Positions 25,990-37,775 of a stretch of DNA of 64,000 nucleotides are shown here, one piece after another. A model generated the notes under the pieces. It was not told the origin of the DNA and made no database searches. It saw only the letters and a program-made list of their open reading frames with translations. The position numbers and the translations under genes are program-made. How positions within the stretch are numbered: position 1 is the stretch's first letter; every line of letters begins with the position of its first letter. Source of the stretch: Perkinsus olseni. Lineage: Eukaryota; Perkinsozoa; Perkinsida; Perkinsidae. Where the stretch lies: assembly GCA_013115135.1 (NCBI GenBank), contig JABANP010000007.1, positions 310,001 through 374,000 of the forward strand, read 5' to 3'.

Positions 25990-26650
25990 GCTTGTATAAG
26001 TACACTGACAAGCGTACATGCCAGTATGTGCTCATCCCATTGCCAATGCGGGAAGAGCCTGCAATCCACCCCATAGACGACATAGCACAGGCATCAGTGG
26101 TCACCGGTACCTGAGTAAACCGCATGAATGCAGCAAGAGACGGATGGGGTTTGCCACCGGTATGATAGGAGCCGATGAGTTCCCATTAACGATGACCGTC
26201 ACTGAACCTGATGGTATCGACGCTAGCCCTCACTATCTCTCATTGAGGGTGTGCGGCAGCACTGCGTGTGGTATTACAGGATTGGCATGTCCCATAAGGT
26301 GGTGGACAGTCAGTGACCGCCTTACTACATCTGCCTCGATTACAGCAGACATAGAGGCTCTCGGCGGAAGTGTATTGTGATGGGCAGCTCTTCGGGCACG
26401 TCTTGGTAGAGGTGACCAGTTGGACTGAAGGGAGGCTGTCGAGCAGCGCCACGGCTGGAGGCCTGCATGCGGCGATCACCATCATCAGCCTCCTTCCCCC
26501 TCTCCCAACTTGAGATAAGGGTCATGTCCTCGAAGCGATTGCCGATATGTCGATATCAACAGTACCATCCCAAAGAGGTTCATCATCAATCAGTCGGATG
26601 AAGATTGGATGGACGCGTCGTTTCTTCAATTCTTTGAAACCGTGAGAATT
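25990..26650 (-). pseudogene. Truncated copy C of the glycosyltransferase-like gene
   Basis: Nearly identical to 42,517-43,170 in the same orientation. The position matching the start codon of copy B (MKKRRV) reads TTG, and the signal-anchor region is out of frame and hits a stop. The homology ends inside a predicted intron of copy B, so the catalytic exons are missing. The Cys-rich exon (CPKSCPSQYTSAESLYVCC) is still open. A 5' fragment pseudogene; weaker similarity continues upstream to about 26,960. Confidence 0.75.
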
Positions 26651-26960
26651 GACGGGTTTGATTCAAGGCTTCTGCTTCAACCAGGAGAGAGCCGGGACGC
26701 ATACGCCCACTCTTGACTAGCAAACGACACTTGACAACACTTTCACCGTGTTCTGCTACGCAAGCTGCCTGCAAACTAATCAGCCCTATGGAGGGCTACT
26801 GAGAGGAAAGCCTTCCGAGGGCAACATCAGCGCCCTCTGGGTCAAGGACTCTCGCGAAGAGAGCTGTATCGATCCCTCACTGTTGACAACGCAGATTGGA
26901 GTCTGTAGTCTTTGTACAGTTGTTTTCCCTTCTAGAGTGATGAGCTGAGGAAAGTCGATG

Positions 26961-27852
26961 ATGGGTTGTTTTAAAGCCGGCAAGACTTCGATGCTATGTT
27001 CTCAATTACAAGTCGGTAACGTATCGCCTTCTCCGACAAAGACATCATCAACCTCAGTTGTTGATTGGCTGATTGTTTGTGTCGTAGCGATGATGGCTCC
27101 CTGCTGTCTCTAAATCGAGATGGATATACGACTGGACCCGGGCATTATCATCAGGGTGGGGAGAAGGCCACCTGTACAAGAACCGATACTATTATCGTCA
27201 TGATTTACATACACAATTATTACTGTCCCTTTTCAACACAACACAGCTTAGTGTGGCTAAGATTCATATTCAATCTAGCTGTCGTTATTCAAGTACATGA
27301 TTGACTAATACTGTCTGTGCTGTGAGGTGATTGTTATCATTTATTGTTCAAGGTTTATTCCCATTCGTATAATCTCTCCTGCGTAATGTCTAATACCTCA
27401 TTATACAGTGATACTATTCCGAGGCGGAAAGGTGGAGTCGAGTTGGCTAATTCTAGGACACCACCCCCAGTGCATGACCAAGCTCATAATATAACCGCGG
27501 TGCCGAAGTATCTTAGGCTGACTCTTGCTGCAGGTAACAACCGAATCACCCTATGTGGCACGATATGAATTTGATTTATAATCGACATCGTCACCTAATG
27601 GTGAGTATCTTGGGTCGACTTAGGGTCATCGCAGATTCCTGTCTGGAGGCTGAGGAGTAGGAGTTGGGGAGGCACTACTATCTGCCCGAGATTTGCTTGC
27701 ATGAGGAAAATCAACCGAAATGAGTCACAGATCTGGAGCTCAGGGGATACCATTTACATCCCCACTGGTCATTTCCCAGGAAAGAAATCAAAACATAAAT
27801 TTTCCTTGACGTAAATTTTTTGTCCAGCTTCGCCCAAAATCGGGTTTGTGTT
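26961..27852. other. Intergenic, A/T-rich
   Basis: No gene is supported. A few short open frames, no paralogue elsewhere in the window and no clear splice-linked exons. Confidence 0.45.
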
Positions 27853-28167
27853 TCACAAGGCTGCCATTATCACGTCAGAACGAACACCGATGGCGATGAG
27901 ATTTCTGATGAACTCTGCGGCACCATCTATCCGGTAGGTTGAGTCGGCCTGGGCGTATAATACAATTGAGTCATTCAGGGTACGATGAAGGATCACTCTA
28001 CAGTGGAAGGCTGTCATCACTCCTTCTGTGGGGAATGCCTTGATGATTGGTCGAAAAGAAGGAGCCGTTGTCCGATATGCGCGTGCCAGTCTACAGTGTA
28101 GGGACTGCCAGTATTGGTATTTTTTATCGTGGTGTTCCTCTGTTGATTCAGAGTCCACTGCCGACAT
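27853..28167 (-). CDS. Hypothetical protein, about 104 codons, possibly the last exon of a longer gene
   Basis: An ATG-initiated frame (28165-28167, MSAVDSESTEEHHDKKYQYW...) ends RSDVIMAAL before a stop. Upstream on the same strand (28,277-28,510) is another open stretch (TVIPGRCRFAHTITMMFFGV...) that could be an earlier exon. No domain is recognised and there is no duplicate in the window. Confidence 0.3.
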   Translation of the reverse strand: MSAVDSESTEEHHDKKYQYWQSLHCRLARAYRTTAPSFRPIIKAFPTEGVMTAFHCRVILHRTLNDSIVLYAQADSTYRIDGAAEFIRNLIAIGVRSDVIMAAL

Positions 28168-29366
28168 CGCGGAGCCGACTCACCTCATCTACAATTCTCA
28201 ATCTCCCTCGATTGATCCAACCTTTGCGTTCTTACAGTTGTTTGGGTAGAAGGAGATGATGACGACAATAGGCTGATCACAATGAACCGTTATTGTCGAG
28301 ATCAGCATCGGCTTTCACGTCGAACTGTTCGTAGCAGGCGCTACGAAGGTTCAGTACCGTACTACAGGTTCCGCTTACTGGTACACCGTTACGTACACCA
28401 AAGAACATCATCGTTATAGTGTGAGCAAACCGGCAACGCCCTGGAATCACCGTGAAGGAAGGAACCAATAGAGTCTCGTGCTCGATGCTTTCGAGTGGAA
28501 GGGGAAATGCACTCACCTGCGCGCTGTGATGACTGAACATCGACCAGGGACCAGGGGCCTATGCACCCGTACCTTACCGTGAGAAGAGACCTCTTTCACG
28601 ACTTCTTTCGCGCACCACAATGCATTCTTCGGCGAGATGTTTGAGGAACTTAGCCCCAACTGTGTCGTAGCGTATCGCGTTGATGGCGTCGTAGTGCAGT
28701 ACATGTGAAGGAAGTTAACGAGGTGCCTCTGGCGTGACTCCCGTCTATTTGTGAAGCCAACCAACCACAGGAATAATAGGTCACTTGCTAGTACATCGAA
28801 TTATTCACGAGTTCAAAGTTAACTGGCGTATCGGACACACGCAAGCACTTTGGCAACGGCACTAGGACGGTGCCGTCAACGACAATCTGTCAGCCACCGC
28901 TGACTCCTGACGGTCATGGCGATCAGGATAATTCATCTCCCGAAATTTTCGTGGCGGCCCGACCATAGGGCAAACCCAGCTAAAGGGACAGACATTTCTG
29001 GCACCGCGCAATCACCATTATTCCACTTATTCCGCTCAAGTAGTTAATTATTTACGTAGGTATATCCCATTTATATAGAAACTGAATATCCTTTCTGCCT
29101 CACAGCATACAGTTGTTAAAACACAAGAATCGTCTTCGGCAAAATCTGAAGCACTGGCTGCTACCGAGATGAAACGGGCTACTTCAAGTGGCCCGTTTCA
29201 AGTGGTTGTGATGATAGGTGAGAAATGAGAAGACGCGAAACGAAGTTCCACGCAAACGAAATTGCACGCTTTGCGCGTATGCTGAAGATGGTACAAGAGG
29301 GAGAAGCCGTATGAACCTGCTGATTGCCTGGAAGCTGGCGCATGCTAATAACTAGTCTTGTAGCTA

Positions 29367-31214
29367 TCAGGCGGAGAACCCAAGCCAAGGAGGCTCTCTA
29401 CGATGACGGCGTCGCTTAGGTTTCCACTCGAAAGTGGTGAGCAGCGTCTGGGATGGATCCTGAAAAGTACAAAATGAGAGTATTTAACAATGGTCGTCGT
29501 TGAGCCTTCTTACGAATAAGTCGTCACTCATGCTGTAGACGAATATTTGTCCGTTGATATCTTCCCGTACGGCCAGCCCCGATTGAACAGCAATTTTGAA
29601 CCTATCAAAGCACCGTCTTTCGGGGAGCGGTGAAGATAGCGGAGCGAAGCACTGACTGTCAAAAGCAGCAAGAGCCCTTCTGACGGTGACATTGATAAAA
29701 CCGAATGTCTCGCCAGAGAAAGAGGAATTTCAGCTGCGCGGCGGATAGGAGAAAAGCGACGACGATGACATCATCCGTGGTCTGAGCTGAGCAGACCTTA
29801 CCATCCGACGTACCCATCACTGCGCTTGAAATCGGCTATGATGAGTGGATTTAGTGTTCCTCCGCAAACGATACTTTGTCTCAGCTCATCGGCTGTTACA
29901 TAACCAATTCTCAGTGCCGGACCTTCTACTTCGAAATTGCCGTCTTGAACGAGGGCTATCATAATGTCACCATTCCTGAGCTCCGCCAAAGCCGAAGGCT
30001 GATAACCACCGGGGGACTGAGGACAGAGTCGGAAAGCATGGGGTGATTGGAGTGGGCCGATCTCATATCATAGCACGTCGATTCGGCATACCCGAGCGAA
30101 GACAACTCCACAAGCCTGTGAAGAGGAAGGATTTTGCTAATTCATGCGGCTAAAGGGCGAGATTACCTCAACAAAAAACGACGGATACCATGCCTAACGT
30201 TGAAAGCCCCAGCAGAATAAACCAAGGCCTTTGGATCAGCTCTCGGGATGGAGGGATCTCTGATGGAACCGGAGCATAGCGCGAGCAGCTCGTCACGGAA
30301 TCCTCGGAGTCGATCTGAAACGAGAGATGCGACAGCTCCAAGTTGTTTTCTCGAAATACTCAGGTAAGATATTGCAGCCAAAGGGAAGAAAAATGTTTCT
30401 CCGCAAAGGTCAAAGAGAGCACGAGGTACGTCGAGGACAGTGCTCGCTGACTCGACTCCGCGACGGAATCTGACCATCATGAACCAGCATAAGAATAGAC
30501 GTTCTTGCCCGAGTAGAAGGATGTGATTCGAACCCTCTTTCTCTCTCACCTCAAAACCTCAGGAACGAAATTCTCTTTGGAGTACGCGATAGTTAGATCT
30601 CCTCGGCCTCCGCTACAATATCTACCATCCACGGCCACACCTGAGGCGGCGCCGCTGTGGGGGAATATGAGACTTGACTTGAGATATATTTATGAAGATA
30701 CGGAGATCAATATCAAAAGTTACTATGGATATAGTCGCTCACTCGGCGCTTCCTCGACAATCAACGGTTGCCCATCAGGATCGAGCGCCGGATATATCGT
30801 TGCTTGAGAGACATTATATCGATCACAGATCGTTGGTTGGAGGGCCAAGGTGACGAAACTGACAACGAACAGCTTCCGAGCTCAGACCCTTGCTGCCGAG
30901 ACCCACTCTGAGTCGGAGACGGCAAGCAGTTCTGAACCGTCTGTGCTCACAAGTATCGAACTCATCCCGAGCACAGAAGAATCCGGGCTCGCGAGTCTGA
31001 GCGTCTGAATGTGCATCAGATCACCTGAAAACAGGCGTTGAATGTCAACGGAATGATAAACAATCATTCCCTCACCTATAGGAGAGGTAATGGTAACTCC
31101 AGTCGTTCCGTTCACAAGAAATGGTAAGCTCTCCTGCTCGAGTTGCACGACACTGCCTTGCCCAATAACATTGCCGAGAAGAACTGCGGCGAAAAGGAGG
31201 GAGGTCGGAGACAT
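29367..31214 (-). CDS. Secreted protein of unknown function, paralogue S1
   Basis: The ATG (31212-31214) starts a clear signal peptide (MSPTSLLFAAVLLGNVIGQG). Later exons share conserved blocks with S2 and S3: VVQLEQESLPFLVNG, GEGMIVYHSVDIQRL, FVTLALQPT, SQATIYPALDPDGQPL, LVSDRLRGFRDELLALCSG, LRNGDIMIALVQDG and GYVTADELRQSI...GGTLNPLIIADF. A late exon contains SLWRDIRFIN and EDINGRIFVYSMSDD. The last exon, after GTAAGA...TTTTCAG, is DPSQTLLTTFEWKPKRRRHR, extended to TGA at 29,367. No catalytic motif is recognised. One internal junction (near 29,790-29,810) is not resolved by eye. Confidence 0.65.
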
Positions 31215-33125
31215 AAGTACGCAGAACTAGCTTGAGTATTACTCCATCATCGCACAGCCATCAAGGACGATGCGCTATAGTGGGCGTTCTAAGTGAGTCC
31301 CACTTACTAGTGCGCTTCGTCATTGTCAGCTTAACTACGTGGTTGCTCGGAGGCATAGTATATCCTCAGAAAGCCAAGCTTAACATAAGTATACGGTATA
31401 CTTACTTATACTCAACTGTATACCATCAGGGAGGTGAGGACAGCAATAGAAGAACACAGAGGCTTCGGGGGACTATACCGAATAGACAGCCCGTGTTGGA
31501 TGAAGCTAAACAGCTAAGCAAGAGCTTGTGCGTACCGCTGTGTGTAGGTTGACAAAGAGTTGTCCCGCGGATTCTCCGGTTTTGGCCGTTATAAGAAGCG
31601 TGCAAATGATGTTGATGTAAGGTGCTACAGTGAACCGTATATAGTCACTGATAGCACCCTACAGAGTAGCCTTTCATCTAGGTGTCGAGCCCATGTGCAG
31701 TAGAAGCAGCCACGTGGCAGCAGGGAAGAGTAGACGGCTCGACAATGACGCAGCCAGGCGTCGCACTGTCAATGGTTTCCCCCTGTGGATGACATCTGTG
31801 ACGAGGAGCGACTCGCAGCGATCAAAGTTACTCCTCGACAGTAGTTGAGGCCGAGGACGCAAAACAGTCTCAACCAACTGCACGGTGAGCATCCTTACAT
31901 ATCATCTGAGATATCACACGAGCGGTGGTGTCTGAGGAGGAGTCACGTCACCCACGGAGCAGATTTCGAGGCTTTGAAAGAGTAGACTTCGGTCGCTGAA
32001 TTGCATGCTGGCACGTTTAGGAGAACGGTCTTCGATGCGATTGGGTAGCACTGATGCTCTCACCATAGGTAAACCAGGATTGAAGTGTGTAGGGGAGAAG
32101 GAACGGCGCACAGGGTACACTCTTTTGCACTAGAGCAGCAGCTGCACGCATACCTCTTCGTGTCACTTCAGCTAGCTGTTCTTGGATCTAGCCTAGCTCA
32201 AACTGAACGTTCTCCTTCTTTCAATGGAGACCAGGAAGCCACGCACCAGCACCTTACCGTAAAAAGAGACTTCTTTCACGACTTCTTTCGCGCACCACAA
32301 CGCATTCTTCGATGAGATGTTCGAGGAACTCTGACTTCCGGACTCAGCCCGAACTGTGTTGTAGCGTATCGCGTTGATGGTGTCATCATGCAGTACGTGT
32401 AAAGGAAGTCATGAGCTGCCTCCGGCGTGACTCCTCTCTATTTGAGTAGCCAACTAACCACAGAAATAATAGGTATCTCGCTAATAGATCAAATAGTTGA
32501 TAAGTTCAAAGTAGACTGACGTACAGGTTGGCTGCAAATCGGACACACGCAAGCACCTCTGGCACCGGCACTAGGACGGTGCCGTCAACGACAATTTGTA
32601 TTGATCACTACAACCAACTATAACGAGCCACCGCTAACGCCCGACGGTCATGGCGATCAGGAGAATTCATCTCCTGAAATTCTCGTAGTGGCAAACCCTG
32701 CTAAAGGGACAGACATTTCTGTTACACGGCATAATCACCGTTATTTCCACTTACTCCGCTCAAACACTTCGTTATATACATAGGTATATCCCTTTTATAT
32801 GGAAACTGAGGAAGAAATTTTCTTCCCACCCCACAGCATATAGTTGTTACAACACAAGAATTGTCTTCACCAAAAGCTGTAGCACTGGCTGCTACCGAGG
32901 TGAGACGAGTCACTCCAAGTGGCCCGTTCTGAGTGGTTGTGATGATAAGTGAGAAATGAGAAGACGCGAAACGAAGTTCTACGCAGTCGAGATTGTACAC
33001 TTTGTGTGTATGCTGAAGATGGTACGAAAGAGAGAAGCCGTACGAGCCTGCTGATTGCTGCGAGGCTCACTCATGCTAATAACTAGTCTCGTATTTATCA
33101 GACGGAGAACCCCAAGCCAAGGAGG
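31215..33125. other. Spacer between paralogues S1 and S2
   Basis: About 1.9 kb repeated with divergence at 34,999-37,775. It contains a conserved minus-strand open frame (31,914-32,120) and segments shared with 28,560-28,900. No recognisable gene. Probably promoter and 3' flanks carried along by tandem duplication. Confidence 0.5.
31914..32120 (-). other. Conserved spacer open frame, unit 2
   Basis: A 67-codon open stretch, starting at a non-ATG codon, has a length-matched counterpart with the same stop position at 35,777-35,983. Both contain SLEICSVGDVTPPQTPP. Differences are not concentrated at third positions, so coding is doubtful. It may be a leader exon or unselected duplicated DNA. 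Confidence 0.25.
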
Positions 33126-34998
33126 CTATCTACGATGACGGCGTCGCTTAGGTTTCCACTCGAAAGTGGTGAGCAGCGTCTGAGAAGGTTCCTGAAAAGT
33201 ACAAAATGGGAGTGTTTAAGAATGGTCGTCGTTTAGCCTTCTTACGAGAAAGTCGTCACTCATGCTGTAGACGAATATTCGTCCATTAATATCTTCCCGC
33301 ACGGCCAGCCCCGATTGAACAGCAATATTGAACCTATCCAAGCACCGTCTTCTGGCGACCGGTAAAAATAGCGAAGCGAAGCACTGGCTGCCAAAAGCAG
33401 CAAAAGCCCTTTTGACGGTGGCATTGATAAACCGAATGTCTCGCCAGAGAGAGAGGAATTTAAGCTGCGCGGCGGATATGAGAAAAGCGACGACGATGAC
33501 ATCATCCGTGTTCTGAGCTGAGCAGACCTTAGCACCCGACTTACCCATCATTTCGCAGTAAATCGGCTATGATGAGTGGATTTAGTGTTCCTCCAGAAAG
33601 GATACCTTCTATCAGCTCATCGGCCGTTACATAACCAATTCTCAGTCCCTGACCCTCTACTTCGACATCACCGTCTTGAACAAAGGCTATCATAATGTCA
33701 CCATTCCTGAGCTGCGCCACAGCCGAAGGCTGATAACCACCAGTGGACTGAGGACAGAGTCGGAAAGCATGGAATGACTGGAGAGCGCCGATCTCCTATC
33801 ATCGCACGTCGATTCGGCAAATCCGAGCGAAGACTACTCCACAAGCCTGTGGAAGGGAAGGATTTTGATAATTCAGGCGGAAGCGATGGACGTCGAAAGG
33901 GCGAGATTACCTCAACAAAGAAACGACGGATACCATCCCTAACGTTGAAAACTCCAGCAGCATAAAGCAGACCCCTTGGTTTGGAGAAATTTCTAAAGCC
34001 ACCGGAGCATAGCGCAAGCAGGTCGTCACGGAATCCTCGGAGTCTATCTGAAACAAGAGATATGGCAACTCCAAGTTGTGTTTTGGCAATACTCAGGTAA
34101 GATAATGCAGCCAAAGGGAGAGAAGTTGATTCACCGCAGAAGTCGAAGAGAGCAAGAGGTACGTCCTGGATAGTACTGGCTGACTCTGACTCCGCGACGG
34201 AATCTGACCATCATGAACCAGCGTACAAATTAAACGTTCTTGTCCGAGTAGGAAAGATGTGATCCGAACCCTCTTATTCTCTCACCTCAAAACCTCAATA
34301 AAGATACGCTCTCCCGGGCGTACGCGACAGTTAGATCTCCTCGGCCTCTGCCACAATATCTACCATCGACGGCCACACCTGAAGCGGCGGCGCTGCAGTA
34401 GAATATAAGACTTGACTTGAAAGATATTTATGCAGCTACAGAATGTAGAGAGTAGGAGTTCAATATCAAAGGTTGGTATGGATATAGTCGCTCACTCAGT
34501 GCATCATCGAGAAATATCGGTTGCCCATCAGCATCAAGCATCGGATCTACCGTTGCTTGGGAGATATTATATCGATCGAAAAGAATCGTCGGTTGGAGAC
34601 CCAAGGTGACGAAACTGACAACAAACAGCTTCCGAGCTTCAAGCTTCCTCACTGCCGAGACTCACGCTGAGCTCTCAATCGCTGATGCCGTTAAGGGGCG
34701 AGACGGCAAGCAGTTCTGAACCGGCTCCGTTCACAAGAATCGAAGTAAACGAGAACGGAGTAGAATCCGGGCTCTCGAGTCTGCGTGTCTGGATGTGCTT
34801 CAGATGACCTAAACACAGGCGTTGAACGTCAACGAAATGATAACCAATCATTCCCTCACCTGCGGGAGAGGTAAAGGTGACTCCAGTGCTTCCGTTGGTA
34901 AGAAATGGTAAGCTCTCCTGTTCGACTTGCATGACACTGCCTTGACCAATAACGCTACCGAGAAGAGCTGCGGCGAGAAGGAGGGAGGCCGAAGACAT
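33126..34998 (-). CDS. Secreted protein of unknown function, paralogue S2
   Basis: The ATG at 34996-34998 gives signal peptide MSSASLLLAAALLGSVIGQG. It shares every block with S1: QVEQESLPFLTNG, HFVDVQRLCLGHLKHIQT, FVVSFVTLGLQPT, DADGQPIFLDD, LVSDRLRGFRDDLLALCSG, the SLWRDIRFIN exon and EDINGRIFVYSMSDDFL. The final intron has a strong donor (CTC/GTAAGAAG) and acceptor (TTTTCAG), joining to EPSQTLLTTFEWKPKRRRHR and TAG at 33,126. The C terminus is therefore short and very basic. A one-kilobase-scale spacer separates it from the next copy. Confidence 0.65.
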
Positions 34999-35149
34999 AA
35001 GTACACAGAACTAGCCTAATCAATACCCCATCATCGCACAGCCATCACGGACGATGCGCTATACTGGGCTTTCTATATGAGTCCTACTTACTACTAGTAA
35101 GTTACTAGTGCGCATCAGTTTAACTACGTGGTTGCTCAGAGACATAAAA

Positions 35150-35275
35150 TACCCTCAGAAAGTCAAGCTAAGTAATATACTCTCAGAAAGTCAAGCTAAG
35201 TAATATACCCTCAGAAAGTCAAGCTAAGTGATATACCCTCAGAAAGTCAAGCTAAAGTATACGATATACTTACTT
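35150..35275. repeat. About 31-bp direct repeat, four copies
   Basis: Four successive units of ATACCCTCAGAAAGTCAAGC plus AAGTAAT-like joins lie upstream of S2. The corresponding S1 upstream region (about 31,360) has a single unit, so this is a local expansion after duplication. Confidence 0.85.
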
Positions 35276-35776
35276 ATACTCCACTGTATGCCGTCAGGGA
35301 GGATAGGAAAACGATAGAAAAACACGAAGGCTTTGGAGGACCTTCCCGAATAGACAGCCCGTGCTGGATGGAGCTAAAAAGCTAAGCAAGAGCTTGTGCG
35401 TACCGCTATGTGTTGGCTGAGAAAGAGTTGCCCCGCGGATTCTCTGGTTTCGGCCGTTATAAGAAGCGTGCATATGATGTTGATGTAAGGTGCTACAGTG
35501 AACCGTATATGGTCACTCATAGCACCCTACAGAATAGCCTTTCACCTAGGTGTCGAGACCATGTGCAGTAAAAGCAGCCACGTGGCAGCAGGGAAGAGTA
35601 GACGGCTCGGCGATGACGCAGCCAGGCGTCGCACTATCAATGGTTACCCCCTGTGGATGACACCTGTTACGAGCAGCGACTCGCAGCGATGAACGTCACT
35701 CCTCGACAGTAGTCGAGGCCGAGGACGCACAACAGTCTCAACCAACTGAGCGGTAAGCATCCTTACATCTGAGGTG

Positions 35777-35983
35777 TCACGCGCGCGGTGGTGTCTGAGG
35801 AGGAGTCACGTCACCCACGGAGCAGATTTCGAGGCTCTGGATTAATAGACTAGGGTGGCTGAATTGCATGTTGGCACTTTCAGGAGAACGGTGTTCGATG
35901 CGATTGGAAAGCACTGATGCCCTTAGCAGAGGTAGACCAGGATGGAAGTGTGTAGGGGAGAAGGGACTGCGCACAGGGTACAC
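35777..35983 (-). other. Conserved spacer open frame, unit 3
   Basis: Counterpart of 31,914-32,120 with the same length and stop and the shared block SLEICSVGDVTPPQTPP. Coding status doubtful. Confidence 0.25.
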
Positions 35984-36196
35984 TCTCTTGCACTAGAGCA
36001 GCAGCTGCACGCATACCTCTCCGTGTCACTTCAGCTAGCTGTCCTTGGATCTAGCCTAGCTCGAACTAAACGTTCTCCTTCTAACTCATCGACCAGGAAC
36101 CAGGGGCCATGCACCCGCGTCTGTGAGGAGAGACCTCTTTCACGACTTCGTTCGCGCACCACAATGCATTCTTCGATGAGATGTTCGTGGAACTCT

Positions 36197-36820
36197 GGAG
36201 TTTCACCCCCGTTATGTAAAACGCTAGTGTTTAACGCATAACGCATAACACAACGCGTTATGGCCTAAAATACCATATATAACGCGTGAAACGCGAAAGT
36301 GTTATACACACTCGGTGTAAAATGCGTGATCATAACGCCCCTGGTGTTATGTCCAAGACTGCCATTTTTTCCCAGCAAAAACTCGTCATTGCGACGACAG
36401 ACACTCTCCCTGACCATCAACTCAACAGCATGGGTGTTCAAATACTTTATCTACACATACGATGATTATTACAGACCTATACCGGTTTGCTGGACATGAA
36501 GGAAGTCAAGGTTTACATGAATACGACAGGCACAGACCGCCCTTGGCGGCCGACCGCCTAGTCTACGAATATGAGACCGACAGGGATAACGTTATAACGC
36601 GTTAAAATAGCCACATTTTTACACGTGTAGTGAAAAACGCGTTTTCTAACGCCATCACGCGTACTACGTGTTAAAACGCGTTTTGACTTGAGTGTTAAAC
36701 GCGTTATTGCGTTTTACACCGGCGTTATCACGCGAAGTGATACGACTACACAACACATCGCGTTTTTCGCGTAAAACACTTCGCGTAAAACTGTTTTACG
36801 TGTTAAACAGGTGAAACTCC
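36197..36820. mobile_element. 624-bp inverted-repeat transposable element (MITE-like)
   Basis: The ends are perfect 11-bp inverted repeats (GGAGTTTCACC...GGTGAAACTCC) flanked by a 3-bp duplication (TCT at 36194-36196 and 36821-36823). The orthologous stretch between S1 and S2 (about 32,320-32,340) reads straight through as GAACTCTGACTTCC with one TCT, an empty site. The interior is packed with AACGCG/CGCGTT words in both orientations and has no transposase. A 3-bp duplication would suit CACTA- or Harbinger-type families, but the ends match neither strictly. Confidence 0.92.
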
Positions 36821-37158
36821 TCTGACTTCCGGACTCAGCCCGAACTGTGTTGAAGCGTACCGCGTTGATGGTGTCATCATGCAGTACGTGTAAAGGAAGT
36901 TATGAGGTGCCTCCGTGGTGACTCCTCTCTATTTGAGTAGCCAACTAACCACGAAAATGATTGATATCTTGCTAGTATATAAAATTTTTCGCAAGGTCAA
37001 AGTTAACTGCCTTTCAGGTTGGCCGCAAATCGGACACACGCAAGCGCCTCTGGCAACGGCACTAGGACAGTGCCATCGAAGACAATTTGTATTGATCACT
37101 AAAACCAACTGTAACGAGCCACCGCTAACGCCCGACGGTCATGGCGATCAGTAAAGGC

Positions 37159-37313
37159 CCAGTGGTTGAAGTAACCCAACAGTGAGAAGATCCAACTTCG
37201 TAATAGTTATAGCATATGGTGCTTAGCTTGACTATAATGCGAACATCACAATGGAGACAACTCAAACAACTCATATTGTGTGCCGAAGCACTTATCCTAC
37301 ACCAGGAGAACTC
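37159..37313. repeat. About 155-bp insertion in the S3 3' flank
   Basis: The S2 flank reads GCGATCAGGAGAATTC without interruption, whereas the S3 flank has about 155 extra bases between GATCAG and GAGAACTC. A possible CAG duplication flanks it. No inverted repeats seen. Confidence 0.65.
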
Positions 37314-37775
37314 ATCTCCTGAAATTGTCGTGGTGGCCCGTTTAGAGGGCAAACCCTGCTAAAGGTACAGACATTTCTGTTACACGGCACAATCACCGTT
37401 ATTCCACTTACTCCGCTCAAACAGTTGATTATATACGTAGGTATATCCCTTTTATATAGAAACCGAGGAAGAAATATTCTTCCCACCCCACAGCATATAG
37501 TTGTTACAACACAAGAATTGTCTTCAGCAAAAGCTGGAGCACTGGCTGCTACCGAGGTGAGACGAGTCACTTCAAGTGGCCCGTTCTGAGTGGTTGTGAT
37601 GATAAGTGAGAAATCGTTGAGAAAACGCGTCTTGAGAAGACGCGAAACGAAGTTCTACGCAGTCGGAATTGCACACTTTATGTGTATGCTGAAGATGGTA
37701 CGAAAGGGCCGTACGAGCCTGCTGATTGCTATAACTAGTCTCGTATTTATCAGACGGAGCCCCAAGCCAAGGAGG

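Noticed and set aside
26018..26380. Plus-strand frame with TVTEPDGIDASPHYLSLRVCG, duplicated at 42,545-42,907 and seen antisense near 16,990
   Set aside because: It is the complement of the duplicated glycosyltransferase-like gene. Codon-position changes between copies favour the other strand.
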